From positions 1-58,592 of the forward strand of contig JAKAFS010000010.1 in NCBI GenBank assembly GCA_021817825.1: a stretch of DNA of 58,592 bases, given 5' to 3'. Both the position numbers and the translations under genes were made by a program. The stretch is from Deltaproteobacteria bacterium (GTDB taxonomy: Bacteria > Desulfobacterota > Syntrophia > Syntrophales > UBA5619). A model generated the notes under the pieces. The model had not been told where the DNA came from, ran no database searches, and was given only the letters and a program-made list of their open reading frames with translations. Below, in pieces: positions 18,581 through 28,915 of the stretch (position 1 is the first letter of the stretch; every line of letters begins with the position of its first letter).

Positions 18581-20071
18581 ATGGATAATATGATACAGGG
18601 GCTGACCATCGCCCTACAGGCGCAGAACCTCTTCTATTGTTTCATCGGCTGCTTGGCCGGGACGCTCGTCGGGATCCTTCCGGGGATCGGACCGATCGGC
18701 GCCGTGGCGCTGCTGCTGCCCGTGACTTATCACTTAAACCCCATCTCCGGGATCATCATGATGTGCGGAATCGCCTACGGGGCGATGTATGGCGGTTCGA
18801 CCACCTCGATCCTCGTCAACGTCCCGGGCGAGGCCGCCTCGGTGGTGACCTGCCTCGACGGTCACGAGATGGCGAAAAAGGGCAGGGGCGGACCTGCCCT
18901 GGGGATCGCTGCGCTGGGGTCGTTCATTTCCGGCACCCTGGGGGTTGTCGGCCTGATGTTCCTGGCGCCCACCCTCGCCCGCGCGGCCCTGGTTTTCGAT
19001 ACGCCCGAGTATTTCGCCTTGATGATGATGTCTCTGGTGCTCGTGACCTACCTCGTCCGGGGATCGATGGTCAAGGCGCTGATCATGGTGGCCCTGGGGC
19101 TGGTCCTGGGGACCGTCGGCATGGACGCCCTGACCGGCCGGGAACGCTTCACCTACGGCGTCCCCACGCTTAGGGACGGGATCGGCATCATCCCCGTCGT
19201 GGTCGGACTGTTCGGCGTGAACGAGGTCATCGAGACCCTCAGCACAAAGATCAAAATGGAGGTTCTCGACGGCCGCATCAAGGGCTTCCTGCCCACTCTC
19301 CGGGATTGGAAGGATTCGGGCGGGGCGATTGCCCGCGGGACCTTTCTGGGCTTCTTCATGGGGGTTCTGCCCGGCGTGTCGCCGATGATCCCGACGTTCC
19401 TCACCTACGGCATCGAAAAGCGGCTCTCGAAACACCCGGAAAAATTCGGAACCGGGGTCATCGAGGGGGTTGCAGGGCCCGAAGCCTGCAACAACGCCGC
19501 GGCGGTGGGTTCCTTCGTCCCGCTCCTTTCCCTGGGCATCCCGTCGAACGCCTTCAACGCGGTCCTGCTCGGGGCGCTGATGATCTACGGACTCCAGCCC
19601 GGCCCGCTCCTGATCACGACCAACCCCGATCTGTTCTGGGGGGTGGTGGCCAGCATGTACATCGGCAACGCCATGCTTGTCATCCTCAATCTGCCGCTGA
19701 TCCCGCTCTGGGTGAAGGTGCTGAAGATTCCGGCCAACCTGCTGTCGGTCCTGATCCTGCTCTTTTGCTTCCTCGGATCTTACAGTCTCAACAACAACCT
19801 CAGCGATGTCGTCATCACCTTCGCCTTCGGGGTGCTCGGCTATGTGCTCAAGCGTCTGCGTTTCGAGACGCCGCCCCTGATATTGGCGTTCGTTCTGGGT
19901 CCCCTGATCGAGATGGCCTTCCGGCAGGCCATGATCTCCTTCGACGGAAGTTTGCTGGTCTTCGTTCAGCGTCCGATCTGCGCCGCGCTGTTGCTCGTCG
20001 CCCTGGGGATCCTTTTGACTGCCGTGCTCAAGAAAAGGAAGTTCTCCTCAGCGATTGCCGGCGAGGAGTAG
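18581..20071 (+). CDS. tctA: Tripartite tricarboxylate transporter large permease, TctA family
   Basis: A 496-residue permease with about 11-12 helices and the diagnostic TctA segments: [21 protein letters not shown] near the N terminus, [19 protein letters not shown], and the second GxxxGxxPG repeat [19 protein letters not shown] together with [21 protein letters not shown]. It is the transport channel of the TTT complex. The length is normal for the family. It is followed 33 bp later by its binding-protein gene. Confidence 0.93.
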   Translation: MDNMIQGLTIALQAQNLFYCFIGCLAGTLVGILPGIGPIGAVALLLPVTYHLNPISGIIMMCGIAYGAMYGGSTTSILVNVPGEAASVVTCLDGHEMAKKGRGGPALGIAALGSFISGTLGVVGLMFLAPTLARAALVFDTPEYFALMMMSLVLVTYLVRGSMVKALIMVALGLVLGTVGMDALTGRERFTYGVPTLRDGIGIIPVVVGLFGVNEVIETLSTKIKMEVLDGRIKGFLPTLRDWKDSGGAIARGTFLGFFMGVLPGVSPMIPTFLTYGIEKRLSKHPEKFGTGVIEGVAGPEACNNAAAVGSFVPLLSLGIPSNAFNAVLLGALMIYGLQPGPLLITTNPDLFWGVVASMYIGNAMLVILNLPLIPLWVKVLKIPANLLSVLILLFCFLGSYSLNNNLSDVVITFAFGVLGYVLKRLRFETPPLILAFVLGPLIEMAFRQAMISFDGSLLVFVQRPICAALLLVALGILLTAVLKKRKFSSAIAGEE

Positions 20072-20104
20072 TCGTTCTTTTTTTTACTAATCAAGGAGGC
20101 TGAT

Positions 20105-21088
20105 ATGCGAATCAAAGAAACCGTTTTGTGTGCTGTGCTGGCTGTGTTTCTCCTTTCGGGCGTCTGTCCGGCGGGCGTTTTCGCCCAGGAGGCAGCGTTT
20201 CCCACCAAGCCCATCACGATCATCGTTCCCTTCCCTCCCGGTGGTTTCCTTGACCTGGGAGCCCGGACCATCGGCGAGAGCCTTTCCCGGGAATTGAAGA
20301 CCCCTGTGGTCGTCGAAAACAAGGCGGGCGGCGCGGGACTGGTCGGTTCATTGGCCTTCCTGAATACGAAGCCCGACGGCTACACCCTGCTCGCGGCGAG
20401 CGGTGCGGCGGTGATCTCCTCCGTCCAGTTGGCGAAGAATCCGACCTTCGATCCCCGCAAGGATCTGCTGCCCCTGGCCTATCTCGGCGATACGCCCGGC
20501 GTGATGGCCGTCGGAAAACATACGCCTTTCAAGACTTTTAACGAATTCGTCCAATATGCCAAGGCCAACCCCGGGAAGCTCAAAGGGGCGATCTCGGGTC
20601 TGGGCGGCGAGGCGCATATCATGTTCGAGACTATCGAAAGCGACGCCAAGTTGGACAGCAAATTGGTGCCCTATCCGGCCATACAGGGGGTCATTACGGG
20701 GATTCTGGGCGGTCATCTGGATTGGTGGTGCGGAACCCTGCCGGGCGTGATGCAGTTTCAAAAGTCCGGCGACATGAGGATCCTTTTGGCGACCAGGAAA
20801 ATTGCGGAACTTCCGGGAGTCCCCTCGGGGGCGGACGTCGGGCTTCCGGATGTATCGGTCAACGTTTGGATGGGATTGTTCGCCAACCCCAAAACGCCCA
20901 AAGAGGTCACCGACAAGCTGATTGCCGCGGTGGCCAAGGCGGTGAAAGATCCCGAGGTGGCCAAAAAGCTCTCCGGAACGGGCTTCACTTTGGCCTATAA
21001 GCCCCCTGCCGAGCTTGCCAAGCTGATTACGGCCCACTGGGGACTCTATGACAAGGTCCTCAAGGACGCCAAGATCAAGGCCAACTAA
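20105..21088 (+). CDS. tctC: TTT-system substrate-binding protein (Bug/TctC family)
   Basis: A 327-residue periplasmic protein with a signal peptide (hydrophobic from about residue 8, cleavage after VFAQ). Bug-family marks are FPTKPITIIVPFPPGGFLD, VVVENKAGGAGLVG and the DGYTLLAAS strand. It binds a carboxylic acid and docks to TctA-TctB. AAGGAGG stands before the ATG. Ligands of Bug proteins range from citrate to aromatic acids and are not predictable here. No clear terminator was seen before the convergent nuclease gene 44 bp downstream. Confidence 0.9.
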   Translation: MRIKETVLCAVLAVFLLSGVCPAGVFAQEAAFPTKPITIIVPFPPGGFLDLGARTIGESLSRELKTPVVVENKAGGAGLVGSLAFLNTKPDGYTLLAASGAAVISSVQLAKNPTFDPRKDLLPLAYLGDTPGVMAVGKHTPFKTFNEFVQYAKANPGKLKGAISGLGGEAHIMFETIESDAKLDSKLVPYPAIQGVITGILGGHLDWWCGTLPGVMQFQKSGDMRILLATRKIAELPGVPSGADVGLPDVSVNVWMGLFANPKTPKEVTDKLIAAVAKAVKDPEVAKKLSGTGFTLAYKPPAELAKLITAHWGLYDKVLKDAKIKAN

Positions 21089-21132
21089 AGCGATTCTTTC
21101 GTTCGCCTGCTAAGCGGGATAGGGTAGGGTAG

Positions 21133-22494
21133 CTAAAGAGGCGGCTTCGGAGCGGGTTTGGTCTTTTTCCGCACCGGAGTCGCCAGCTTTCGTTCCAGCC
21201 TTTCCCGCCGGGCGACAAGCCCGGCCCGCTCCTCCGGCTTAAGATCCGGCGAGCCCAAGGCCTGCCCCGTCAATTCCAGAGCCCGCCGGCAGTCGTGCCG
21301 GCGGTGTTCGCACCACTTGGCGAGCTCCGTCAAGGCAAAAACATTCTCCCCGTTGCGCCGCACCATCTCCTCCCAGAGCGCTGCCGCCTCCGTCCACTCT
21401 CCGGCCCCCTTGTGAAGCAGCGACAGTTCGCGGCAGGCCGCCTGGGCCGTCTCCGGCAGGCCGCAGGCAGCCAGGGGACCCAGGAGGCGGATCGCCTCTT
21501 GGGGGCAGGAACGGGCGAGGAAAAGCCGCGCCGCGGCCAGTCGATCGCCGGGAGGGTGCCGGGCCGTTTCGCCGTCGGAATCGATCAACCCGACGAGGTG
21601 GGCGGCCAGGGCCGCCAGCGACAGGATGTCCAGCCGGTTGTGGAGGAAGATATCGGCCATCAGCCGGCCATCCCTGCGTCTGAGCCAGTCGAAGTAGCGC
21701 TGGGGAATTTCGCTGCCGGGGATGTCCCCTTCCCGTTCAAATCCCAGCACCGCCGTCTCCAAGGCGCCCAACCGGCGGTCGGCAAGGCGATGGCTCAACA
21801 GCCGCCGGGCCGGATGGAGCAGATCGCAATGGGGCAGCCCCCGCAAAGGGTCCGGCAGGCGGTTCATGATAAAGCGGCTGGCCAGGAGGTTGGCGTCGAA
21901 GGCCTTGCCGTTGAAGCTCACCAAAAAGCGCTTCCCTTGGAGCGATTCCGTCAGGCACAGCAGCGCGGCAGCCTCCTCGGCATAATCGCGGGCGAAAAGC
22001 TGTTGGGTCACAAAGGCCTCCCCTTCGAACCAGCCGAGACCCACCAGGAAGGGAACCGTCCCTGCGCCGCCGGCCAGTCCCGTCGTCTCCGTATCCAGGA
22101 ACAGGGCTTCCCGATACTCGCAGGCCCGCAGCGCCGGTTCGTTCGCCAGGACGGCCAGCAGGCCCATGTCGAGAGGCGTCAGATCGCGGATGCAGCGCTC
22201 GCCATGTTGGGAAGAACCTTTGGCCACCTGGTGCGCGCAAAAAAAGGATCCCGCCGCATTGCTCATCTCCGTTCCGGCCACGAGCGATTCCAGCGGGACG
22301 GCGTTCCCCCGTGCAGTCCCAGGGGCTTCGGCACGCCGCCCTTCCGGGCGCCGGGAAAGAATGGTTTCGATCCGGGCGCGCAGCGCGCGGATCTCCTCGG
22401 CCCGGGGCCCGTCGCCGGTCGAGGAGGACGCTTTATTTGCTTGCTGCTCGCCGGTTAGGCGCTGCAATCGGTCGATCACGTTCATGGGGGGCAT
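21133..22494 (-). CDS. YprB/MrfB-like RNase H-fold exonuclease with C-terminal TPR-like region
   Basis: About 453 residues. The central domain has DEDD-exonuclease motifs in order: DTETTG (134-139, Exo I), NGKAFDANLL (195-204, Exo II) and HNRLDILSL with H285 and D289 (Exo III). C-terminal helices look like tetratricopeptide repeats, ending in a basic tail. This layout is that of YprB of Bacillus subtilis, renamed MrfB, the nuclease partner of the helicase MrfA in mitomycin-C repair. A matching MrfA/YprA helicase is encoded 8 kb away at 30551-32914. The ATG at 22485 is an alternative start: a TTGAAC-16-TATCAT box ends at 22492, which would make that form nearly leaderless. Confidence 0.8.
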   Translation of the reverse strand: MPPMNVIDRLQRLTGEQQANKASSSTGDGPRAEEIRALRARIETILSRRPEGRRAEAPGTARGNAVPLESLVAGTEMSNAAGSFFCAHQVAKGSSQHGERCIRDLTPLDMGLLAVLANEPALRACEYREALFLDTETTGLAGGAGTVPFLVGLGWFEGEAFVTQQLFARDYAEEAAALLCLTESLQGKRFLVSFNGKAFDANLLASRFIMNRLPDPLRGLPHCDLLHPARRLLSHRLADRRLGALETAVLGFEREGDIPGSEIPQRYFDWLRRRDGRLMADIFLHNRLDILSLAALAAHLVGLIDSDGETARHPPGDRLAAARLFLARSCPQEAIRLLGPLAACGLPETAQAACRELSLLHKGAGEWTEAAALWEEMVRRNGENVFALTELAKWCEHRRHDCRRALELTGQALGSPDLKPEERAGLVARRERLERKLATPVRKKTKPAPKPPL

Positions 22495-22568
22495 GATACC
22501 ACGGTTCCGGACAAGTTCAACGGTCAACTTTTTCCCTTCCAACCTCCTGAAATTGGGTGACTCCCCAT

Positions 22569-22597
22569 TTGACACATCACCGGGGAAGGTGTAAAAG
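22569..22597 (+). promoter_or_regulatory. Weak candidate promoter for the cytidylate-kinase-like gene
   Basis: TTGACA at 22569-22574 and, 17 nt later, TAAAAG at 22592-22597. The -10 is poor. Confidence 0.25.
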
Positions 22598-22693
22598 GTG
22601 AACCAACTGGGGAGAGGCGCGCCGGAGCCGACCATTGCTTCCGGCGTCGCCCGAAAACCCTGAATCCGCCATAGTGAAGGGAGGACCGAAGAA

Positions 22694-23326
22694 ATGCCCG
22701 TCATTACCATTCGCGGACCGCGCGGCAGCGAATCCCACCCCATCGGGGAACTGGTTGCCCAAAAGCTGGGTCTGGACTATGTGGACCAGAAGATCATTGC
22801 CGATGTCGCCCGACAGTTGCGCACCTCCAATCAAGCCATCATCGAAAAAGAGATGCCCCCCAGCACGCTTCTGGGCCGGATCGCCGAGGCCATCAAGAGC
22901 AACTATGCCTTCGACAGCGGCTATCTCGACATGTACATGCCCCTGGCCGAGTTCCCTCTGGACGACAAGAACTACCTGGCCGGCTTGCAGCACGTGATCC
23001 AGGAGATGGCCAAATGCCAGGCCCTGGTGATCCACGGGCGGGGAAGCCAGTTCATCCTGAAAGGCTTTCCGGGCGCCTTCCATGTGCTGACCGTCGCGCC
23101 GCTGGACCAGCGGATCAAACGGGTCATGGCGGAGTTGAAATGCGACGAGAAAAAGGCCGGCGAAGAGATCAAACGGTTCGACAACAACCTGCACGAGTTC
23201 ATGAAACGCTACTTCCGGGCCGAGGTCGATGACCCCGCCCATTACGATCTGGTGATCAATACCGGCCACTTCACGGTCGAGGCGGCCGCCGACCTCATTA
23301 TTCACGCCCTGGGCCAAAAACATTGA
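22694..23326 (+). CDS. Cytidylate-kinase-like P-loop protein
   Basis: A 210-residue protein of the cytidylate-kinase-like family (Pfam Cytidylate_kin2). The N-terminal ITIRGPRGSES stands where the P-loop lies in true kinases but lacks a clean GxxxxGK[ST], so ATP binding may be altered. VIHGRGSQFIL and the Arg-rich APLDQRIKRVM resemble the acceptor and lid parts of nucleoside monophosphate kinases. Members are common in Desulfobacterota and are mostly unstudied; true CMP kinase activity is doubtful. Its final bases run into the next gene's leader: the CaiB-type ATG begins 18 nt after this stop, so they are probably one operon. Confidence 0.7.
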   Translation: MPVITIRGPRGSESHPIGELVAQKLGLDYVDQKIIADVARQLRTSNQAIIEKEMPPSTLLGRIAEAIKSNYAFDSGYLDMYMPLAEFPLDDKNYLAGLQHVIQEMAKCQALVIHGRGSQFILKGFPGAFHVLTVAPLDQRIKRVMAELKCDEKKAGEEIKRFDNNLHEFMKRYFRAEVDDPAHYDLVINTGHFTVEAAADLIIHALGQKH

Positions 23327-23343
23327 AAGAACGAGGAACGGAC

Positions 23344-24516
23344 ATGCGGATGCCTTTAGAGGGTGTGAGGATACTCGACCTTTCGGCCATTATCGCCGGA
23401 CCATACAGCACGCTGCTCCTGGCCGATCTCGGGGCGGAGGTGATCAAGATCGAAAAGCCGGGGACCGGCGACGGCGCCCGGGGGATGCCTCCCCATTACG
23501 TCGAGGGGGAAAGCGCCTATTTCATCGCTTACAACCGCAACAAGAAAAGTCTGGTCCTCAACCTGACGAAGCCGCAGGGCAAGAAGGCCTTTCTGGATCT
23601 GGTCAAGATCTCCGATGTGGTCGTCAACAACTACCGCCCCGGCGTCATCGAAAAGCTGGGGCTTCACTATGAGGCCCTGCGGGAGCTCAACCCCCGGATC
23701 ATCTGCTGTTCGATCACCGGCTACGGCTCCACCGGCCCCTTCAAGGACCGGCCCGCCTTCGACATCTGCGTCCAGGCCCGGGGCGGCATCATGAGTTTCA
23801 CCGGCGAACCGGGCCGCCCGCCCGTCCGGCAGGGGGTGCCCATGGGCGATCTCGGGGGCGGCATCTTCGCGGCCCACGGGATACTGGCCGCCCTCTACCA
23901 GCGGGAAAAGACGGGCCGCGGCCAGAAGATCGACATCAGCATGCTCGATTGCCAGATCGCCATGCTCTCCTATCGCGGGCAATACTACCTGAGCGGGGGC
24001 GAGATCGCCCAGCCGCTGGGCACGGGCCATGCCTCCGTCCATCCGTCCCGGAGTTTTCAGACGAAAACCTTCGAGATTGTCCTCGATTGCAATCTTCAGC
24101 GGATCTTCGACGAGTTCTGCGCCCTGGCCGGTGTGCCCGAAATGGCCAAGGATCCTAGGTTCAGCTCTCGGGAGAACCGCTTCACCCATCAGAAGGCCCT
24201 CTATGAAAAGCTGGAGGCGTTGTTTCTGACTCGGACCGGCGAGGAGTGGCTGGCCCTGATGGACGCCCGCATCCCCATCGCCCCGATCAACACGGTGGAC
24301 AAGGCCCTGACGGACCCGCAGGTCCTGAGCCGCAACATGGTGCCCGAGGTCGACTGCGGCGCGGGCAAGACCCTCAAGATCATCGGCAACCCCATCAAGA
24401 TGTCGGAGATCGAAAAGGAGAAGTTCACGCCTGCGCCCCGGCTCGACCAGGACGGCGACCAACTCCTCCGGGAGTTGCTCCACTACAGGGACGAGGAGAT
24501 AAAGGCGGCGAGATAA
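23344..24516 (+). CDS. CaiB/BaiF-type (class III) CoA-transferase
   Basis: A 390-residue class III CoA-transferase. It begins with GVRILDLSAIIAGPYSTLLLADLGAEVIKIEKP-type features (start residues 4 to 35), then NRNKKSLVLNL. The active-site Asp, which carries the acyl/CoA anhydride, is expected in GVPMGDLGGG. These enzymes move CoA between an acyl-CoA and a free acid such as formate/oxalate, carnitine, bile acids or aromatic succinates; this one cannot be assigned to a substrate. An in-frame TTG at 23323 overlaps the upstream gene, but the ATG at 23344 has GAGG in front and begins the conserved fold. Confidence 0.88.
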   Translation: MRMPLEGVRILDLSAIIAGPYSTLLLADLGAEVIKIEKPGTGDGARGMPPHYVEGESAYFIAYNRNKKSLVLNLTKPQGKKAFLDLVKISDVVVNNYRPGVIEKLGLHYEALRELNPRIICCSITGYGSTGPFKDRPAFDICVQARGGIMSFTGEPGRPPVRQGVPMGDLGGGIFAAHGILAALYQREKTGRGQKIDISMLDCQIAMLSYRGQYYLSGGEIAQPLGTGHASVHPSRSFQTKTFEIVLDCNLQRIFDEFCALAGVPEMAKDPRFSSRENRFTHQKALYEKLEALFLTRTGEEWLALMDARIPIAPINTVDKALTDPQVLSRNMVPEVDCGAGKTLKIIGNPIKMSEIEKEKFTPAPRLDQDGDQLLRELLHYRDEEIKAAR

Positions 24517-24550
24517 CAAACCTTTATCCGGGAAAACCTTAGGGGATCCG

Positions 24551-26884
24551 ATGCCTATCGATGCAGGACATGCCGAAAAATCGCTTCCGTCTTTAAGAAG
24601 GCCCTTCGCCGGTCTTGGCCTTCTACTGCTGCTCCTGGGAGCTTCGCTGCCCTTCATCTTCGGCGGCTGTGCGACCGTCCGGCCGCAGGTCGTCAGTCTC
24701 TGTGAAAACCAGCGCTGCGACACCATGAGCGAGACCTCGTCGAAGGAGGATCTCCTCGTCCGTCTCTTCAACTATTTAAAGAAGAACACCCATACCGAGT
24801 TGACCGTGGTCGAAGGGGACCCTCCCGAGAAAAGCGAGCCCGGGAAAGCCTTTGAACAGGCCAAGGACTCCTTTTCCTTTTATGCCCAGGGAGGGCCGAT
24901 GCCCGGCGTGGCGACGGTCAAGGCCTTGACGTTCAGCGACGTCCTCTATGTGGATCGGGAGAACCTGGAGATCAAGTTCAAGGTCTCCCCGTCGGTGAAC
25001 TGGAATGCCACCCCGATGTTCTTCGTCAACACCGAGGGGGTGCTCTCCATCAAATCCGCCCGGGAGATCAGCTACACGAGCACCTATTTCGGGACCTGGA
25101 TGGTCGTGGGGACCTCGGCGTGGAAGCATGACTGGTTCATTGATTATGTCGATTTCGACAGGGGCGTTCTGGGCGGTCCCTATTCCATCGCCGGCGGCGG
25201 TCCCCTGACGGTCGGCGGGGGCAAGGGATATCTCTATCTGAAGTTCCGGGAGGCGCCCTCTGCCGGTCCCTTGGCGGCCACGTCTCCCGTCGCCCCTGCC
25301 AAGGCGCTCGGTCCGCCGGTTTTGACGATGGCCGCCGCGGTGAGCGAATCCTCCGGAAATGCCGTCTTCGACGGCGGCGAGGAGGTGGCGCTCCGGGTGG
25401 AGGTGGAAAACAGAGGCGAGGGCGGAGCCCAAGAGGTCGAGGTGCTCCTTTCGGGCTCTCCGTCGCTGATCGGCTATTTCGGCGACAAACGGGTCCTGGG
25501 CGATCTGGCCGCAGGCCAGAAGAAGACGGCGGAATTCAAGGCGGTCCTGCCCGTCCAGATAAAGGCCGAAGCGGCCGAGATCCGGGTCGCGGTCCGGGAG
25601 GCGAAAGGGTTCGCCCCGGCGGAGGACAAGGTGCTGAAGATCGCCACCCGGCCGGGCCAGGTCCGGGAGACCGTGGAGGTCATCTCGGAATTGCCGCAGC
25701 TCGCCTTTAAGGTTTCGCTCAGGGACCAGAACCGCAACAGCGTTCTGGAGGGGGGCGAAGAGGTCGTCGTGACCGTGGCCGTGGAGAACAAAGGGGAAGG
25801 GGCCGCCCGGGATGTCCGGGTGCTCCTCTCGGGGACCCCGGCCCTGGTCGGTGTCCTGGGCGAGCAAAAGACGCTCGGCGCCGTCGGCCCGGGGGAACGC
25901 AAGATCGCCGAGTTCAAGGGGAAGCTTCCCGCCCAGGTCCCGTCGCAGACCGCCTCGCTCCGGATCACGCTCCAGGAGGGGCAGACGGGCGCCCCGATGG
26001 ATTCGCGGGTCCTCAGGGTCGCCCTGCGCGCTCCCGAAGCCCAGGAGGTCGTCGAGGTGATCTCCGAGGTCAACGTGGACGATATCCCGGCCAAGGTCAA
26101 GGGACATGTCGCGCCGGACAACTACGCCCTCGTCGTGGGGATCGGTGAGTACCGGGAAAAGGTGATCCCGGCGGTGAAATACGCCTCCCGGGACGCCGAG
26201 GTGGTGGCTCGGCACCTGGAGAACATCGGCGGCATCCCCAAGGCGAACATCAAACTGCTCACGGACAGCAAGGCCACCAAGAGCGACATCGAGGCCCAGA
26301 TCCAGGAGTGGCTCCCCCGGCGGGTGACCAAGGACTCCACCGTTTTCGTCTATTACGCCGGTCACGGTGCCCCGGGAAACAGCGGGCAGGAGGCCTACAT
26401 CGTCCCCTACGAGGGGAATCCCGACTACCCCTCCCAGCTCTATCCTTTGGAGAAGATGTACCGGGCCCTGAGCGGCCTTTCGGCTAAAAACGTCGTCGTC
26501 CTCCTCGACAGTTGCTTCTCCGGGGCCAAGGGGCGCAGCGTCACCGGCGAAGGGACGCGGCCGCTGACCATCTCCATCGAGAATCCCGTCCTGGCCGGGG
26601 GCAAGGTCACGGTCCTGGCCGCGGCCGACGGGGCCCAGGTCAGTTCCGATTACGACAAGGTCCAGCACGGCCTCTTTACCTATTACCTGCTCCGGGGCCT
26701 CCGCGGCGAGGCGGACGGGAGCGGCAAGGGGGTCGTCGAACTGGGGGAACTCTACCGGTTCGTCCGCGCCCACGTGGCGGCCCTGGCCTCCCTGGAGATG
26801 AACCGGGATCAGACGCCGATCCTGCTTCCCGCGGGGCCTGCCGAGGACCAGCGGCTGAAGATCCCCCTCACCCGGACCAAATAG
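24551..26884 (+). CDS. Caspase-like (peptidase C14) lipoprotein with two CARDB-like repeats
   Basis: A 777-residue exported protein. A hydrophobic segment ending IFGGC puts a lipobox Cys at residue 40, so it is probably a lipoprotein. After a roughly 200-residue region of unknown fold come two related beta-sandwich repeats (about 255-385 and 390-510), each with LRV/VTV.VEN.GEG, VLLSG.P.L and AEFK.. .LP, like CARDB adhesion modules. The C-terminal caspase domain starts NYALVVGIGEY near 525 and has the catalytic dyad H605 (YYAGHG) and C655 (LLDSCFSG). Bacterial proteins of this type are metacaspase/gingipain-like cysteine proteases; a surface or periplasmic placement is inferred from the lipobox. 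Its target is unknown. Confidence 0.82.
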   Translation: MPIDAGHAEKSLPSLRRPFAGLGLLLLLLGASLPFIFGGCATVRPQVVSLCENQRCDTMSETSSKEDLLVRLFNYLKKNTHTELTVVEGDPPEKSEPGKAFEQAKDSFSFYAQGGPMPGVATVKALTFSDVLYVDRENLEIKFKVSPSVNWNATPMFFVNTEGVLSIKSAREISYTSTYFGTWMVVGTSAWKHDWFIDYVDFDRGVLGGPYSIAGGGPLTVGGGKGYLYLKFREAPSAGPLAATSPVAPAKALGPPVLTMAAAVSESSGNAVFDGGEEVALRVEVENRGEGGAQEVEVLLSGSPSLIGYFGDKRVLGDLAAGQKKTAEFKAVLPVQIKAEAAEIRVAVREAKGFAPAEDKVLKIATRPGQVRETVEVISELPQLAFKVSLRDQNRNSVLEGGEEVVVTVAVENKGEGAARDVRVLLSGTPALVGVLGEQKTLGAVGPGERKIAEFKGKLPAQVPSQTASLRITLQEGQTGAPMDSRVLRVALRAPEAQEVVEVISEVNVDDIPAKVKGHVAPDNYALVVGIGEYREKVIPAVKYASRDAEVVARHLENIGGIPKANIKLLTDSKATKSDIEAQIQEWLPRRVTKDSTVFVYYAGHGAPGNSGQEAYIVPYEGNPDYPSQLYPLEKMYRALSGLSAKNVVVLLDSCFSGAKGRSVTGEGTRPLTISIENPVLAGGKVTVLAAADGAQVSSDYDKVQHGLFTYYLLRGLRGEADGSGKGVVELGELYRFVRAHVAALASLEMNRDQTPILLPAGPAEDQRLKIPLTRTK

Positions 26885-26933
26885 GACCGCCGTCGTCCTT
26901 TTCCGGACCCGTGCCTTCTCCCTTTCCCTCTGC

Positions 26934-28481
26934 CTAGTGACGGCGGTCCATGCCGATGGCCAGGACCTTTTGCTGCCGAAGCGCCGGGCGAACCGGCCGC
27001 TGCGGTCGGCCCGGGCGGTGATACGCCGCCGGCGAATCGGCTCCGGCGCCCTGGATGAAGCGGGTCAGATGATCCACATGCTCCTTCATGCTCTGGGCCT
27101 GGCTGTTCATCTCTTCGGCGGCGCTTGCCGACTCTTCCGCATGGGCGGCGCTTTGCTGGACGACCCGTCCGATTTCGTGGATCGCCTCGTTGATCTGTTC
27201 GATCCCCCGGGCCTGCTCTCCCGAAGCCGTGGCGATCTCGCCGATAAACTCCCGCACCTTTCTGGAAATCTGGCGACTGTGCTCCAACTCGTCGTTGGCT
27301 TCCACGAACAGGGAAGAGGCGAGTTGGATCTTCTGCACCGAGGTGGCGATAAGGGATTCGGTGTTCTTGGCCGCCTCGGCCGACCGCATGGCCAGATTCC
27401 GGACCTCGTCGGCGACCACCGCAAAACCGGCGCCGGCCTCACCGGCCCGGGCCGCCTCGACGGCCGCGTTCAGGGCCAGCAGGTTGGTCTGGAAGGCGAT
27501 TTCATCAATGGTCTTTATGATTTTTGAGGTTTCTTCGCTGGCGGTGACGCTTTCGGTGATCACCTTTTCCATGAGCGTCATTTTTCCGGCAATCACCCGG
27601 AAGCTTTCCCGGGCCTCCTGAGACATCATGGCACTGGCCTGCTCGGCGTTTTCGGCATTCTGTTTGGTCGTCGCCGACATCTCTTCGACCGAAGCGGAGG
27701 TCTCTTCGATGACTTCGGCCTGGCGCGAGGCTCCCTCGGCAAGCCCCTGGCTGGCCGAGGCGACCTGGGAAGCCGCCGCCACCACCTGGTCGGCCCCGTC
27801 TCCCAGTCCCAGGATCGCCTGGTTGATCGGCTTGGTGATCATGAGGGGGAAAAAGATGCCGAACCCCAGGGCGACCAATATGCCGAAGACGCTCCCGAAG
27901 GTGGCCAGCCGCTGGATGCTGCGCGCCGCCGCCTCGGACCGAGTCTCATTCTCCTTGGCTTCCTTCAGGCTCAGCGCCGCCAGCTCGTCGATGCTCTTTG
28001 CCGAGGCGGAGAAGCTGTTGCTCAGTGATCCGTTCGTCAGGGCCAGAGCCTCATCCCGCTTGTTTTCCTTCATCAGCGACAGAAACTTGTCAAAGTCTTT
28101 TTTCCAGGCCTCCAGGGAGGGCTTCGCGGTCTCCCAGAGCGTCGTCTGCTCCTTGCCCTTGGGCAGCGCCTCGTACCTGGCCATGGCGTCCTGCATCCTT
28201 TTCCACCCCGCATCGGCATTGCCGAACTGGCGGTTTTTGAGTTCGTCGGTACTGGTGAACTCGGCGATCAGCAGGGAGCGCTCCGCCAGACAAAGGGCGG
28301 TCTGCTGCTCCTTGAGTTCCGCCAATGATTTGACAGCGGGCAGGTAAATGTCGTTGACGGCGTTCAAGGCCTTTTCCGTATGGTAGATGCCGTAGGAGCC
28401 TACGGCGCCTCCCACCAGGATGATGCAGGCCATCAAGACAAAGCCGGAGATCAGCTTGGTGCGTAACTTCATATCCTTCAT
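26934..28481 (-). CDS. Methyl-accepting chemotaxis protein with four-helix-bundle sensor
   Basis: A 515-residue chemoreceptor. Helix 1 (about residues 10-30) and helix 2 (about 190-212) flank a mainly helical ligand domain of the 4HB_MCP type. A short linker with MITKPIN follows, a reduced HAMP, then the coiled-coil signalling domain. Its hairpin tip reads [20 protein letters not shown], the invariant CheA/CheW contact site. The tail is Pro/Arg rich and ends without the NWETF-type CheR/CheB tether. GGGAGG precedes the ATG; a second Met lies three codons in. No che genes are in the window, so it must signal through an array encoded elsewhere. Confidence 0.92.
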   Translation of the reverse strand: MKDMKLRTKLISGFVLMACIILVGGAVGSYGIYHTEKALNAVNDIYLPAVKSLAELKEQQTALCLAERSLLIAEFTSTDELKNRQFGNADAGWKRMQDAMARYEALPKGKEQTTLWETAKPSLEAWKKDFDKFLSLMKENKRDEALALTNGSLSNSFSASAKSIDELAALSLKEAKENETRSEAAARSIQRLATFGSVFGILVALGFGIFFPLMITKPINQAILGLGDGADQVVAAASQVASASQGLAEGASRQAEVIEETSASVEEMSATTKQNAENAEQASAMMSQEARESFRVIAGKMTLMEKVITESVTASEETSKIIKTIDEIAFQTNLLALNAAVEAARAGEAGAGFAVVADEVRNLAMRSAEAAKNTESLIATSVQKIQLASSLFVEANDELEHSRQISRKVREFIGEIATASGEQARGIEQINEAIHEIGRVVQQSAAHAEESASAAEEMNSQAQSMKEHVDHLTRFIQGAGADSPAAYHRPGRPQRPVRPALRQQKVLAIGMDRRH

Positions 28482-28915
28482 AAATCCCTCCCAAGATTTA
28501 TTTCTCGTGACGAGTGCGCCGGACCCAGGTTTCCTTTAATCATCGCAACTGCCGTTGATCGTTGCGGAATGCGGATATTAAAAGGGGAAACTTGCGACCC
28601 CGGTCCGCCCTCGGCAACGCTGGCTGACTTCATTATCGAAAGATCTATCAATCAAGTTCTGTGCCAATAATGCGACCGGCCTTCGTCTCGAGGAAAGGCC
28701 CTTTGCCTCGGGCGCCGCTCAAGGTGAGAGAAATGCCTCCCCCGCAGGCGGAGAATATTTTTTAACCGCGATTTTCGGATGATCGTGTGACAACGATAGA
28801 GGCCTGAGGATGGCGGCGAAAAGCCGGCCGTAGGCCGCAGGAATGCTCTTTTTCTTGAGTTCCGGGTCCTCAGGATGCAGTCGAAGTTGAGGAGCCCGGA
28901 GGGTGTAGCGGGTCT
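28482..28915 (-). other. 434-bp intergenic region with no gene seen
   Basis: No credible reading frame. On the minus strand, just past the diguanylate cyclase stop, CGGCC/GGCCG (28825-28829 and 28833-28837) could form a hairpin followed by TTTT, a weak terminator. GGCCTT/AAGGCC (28678-28683 and 28695-28700) forms a second inverted repeat without a T-run. No riboswitch pattern was recognised. Confidence 0.3.
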
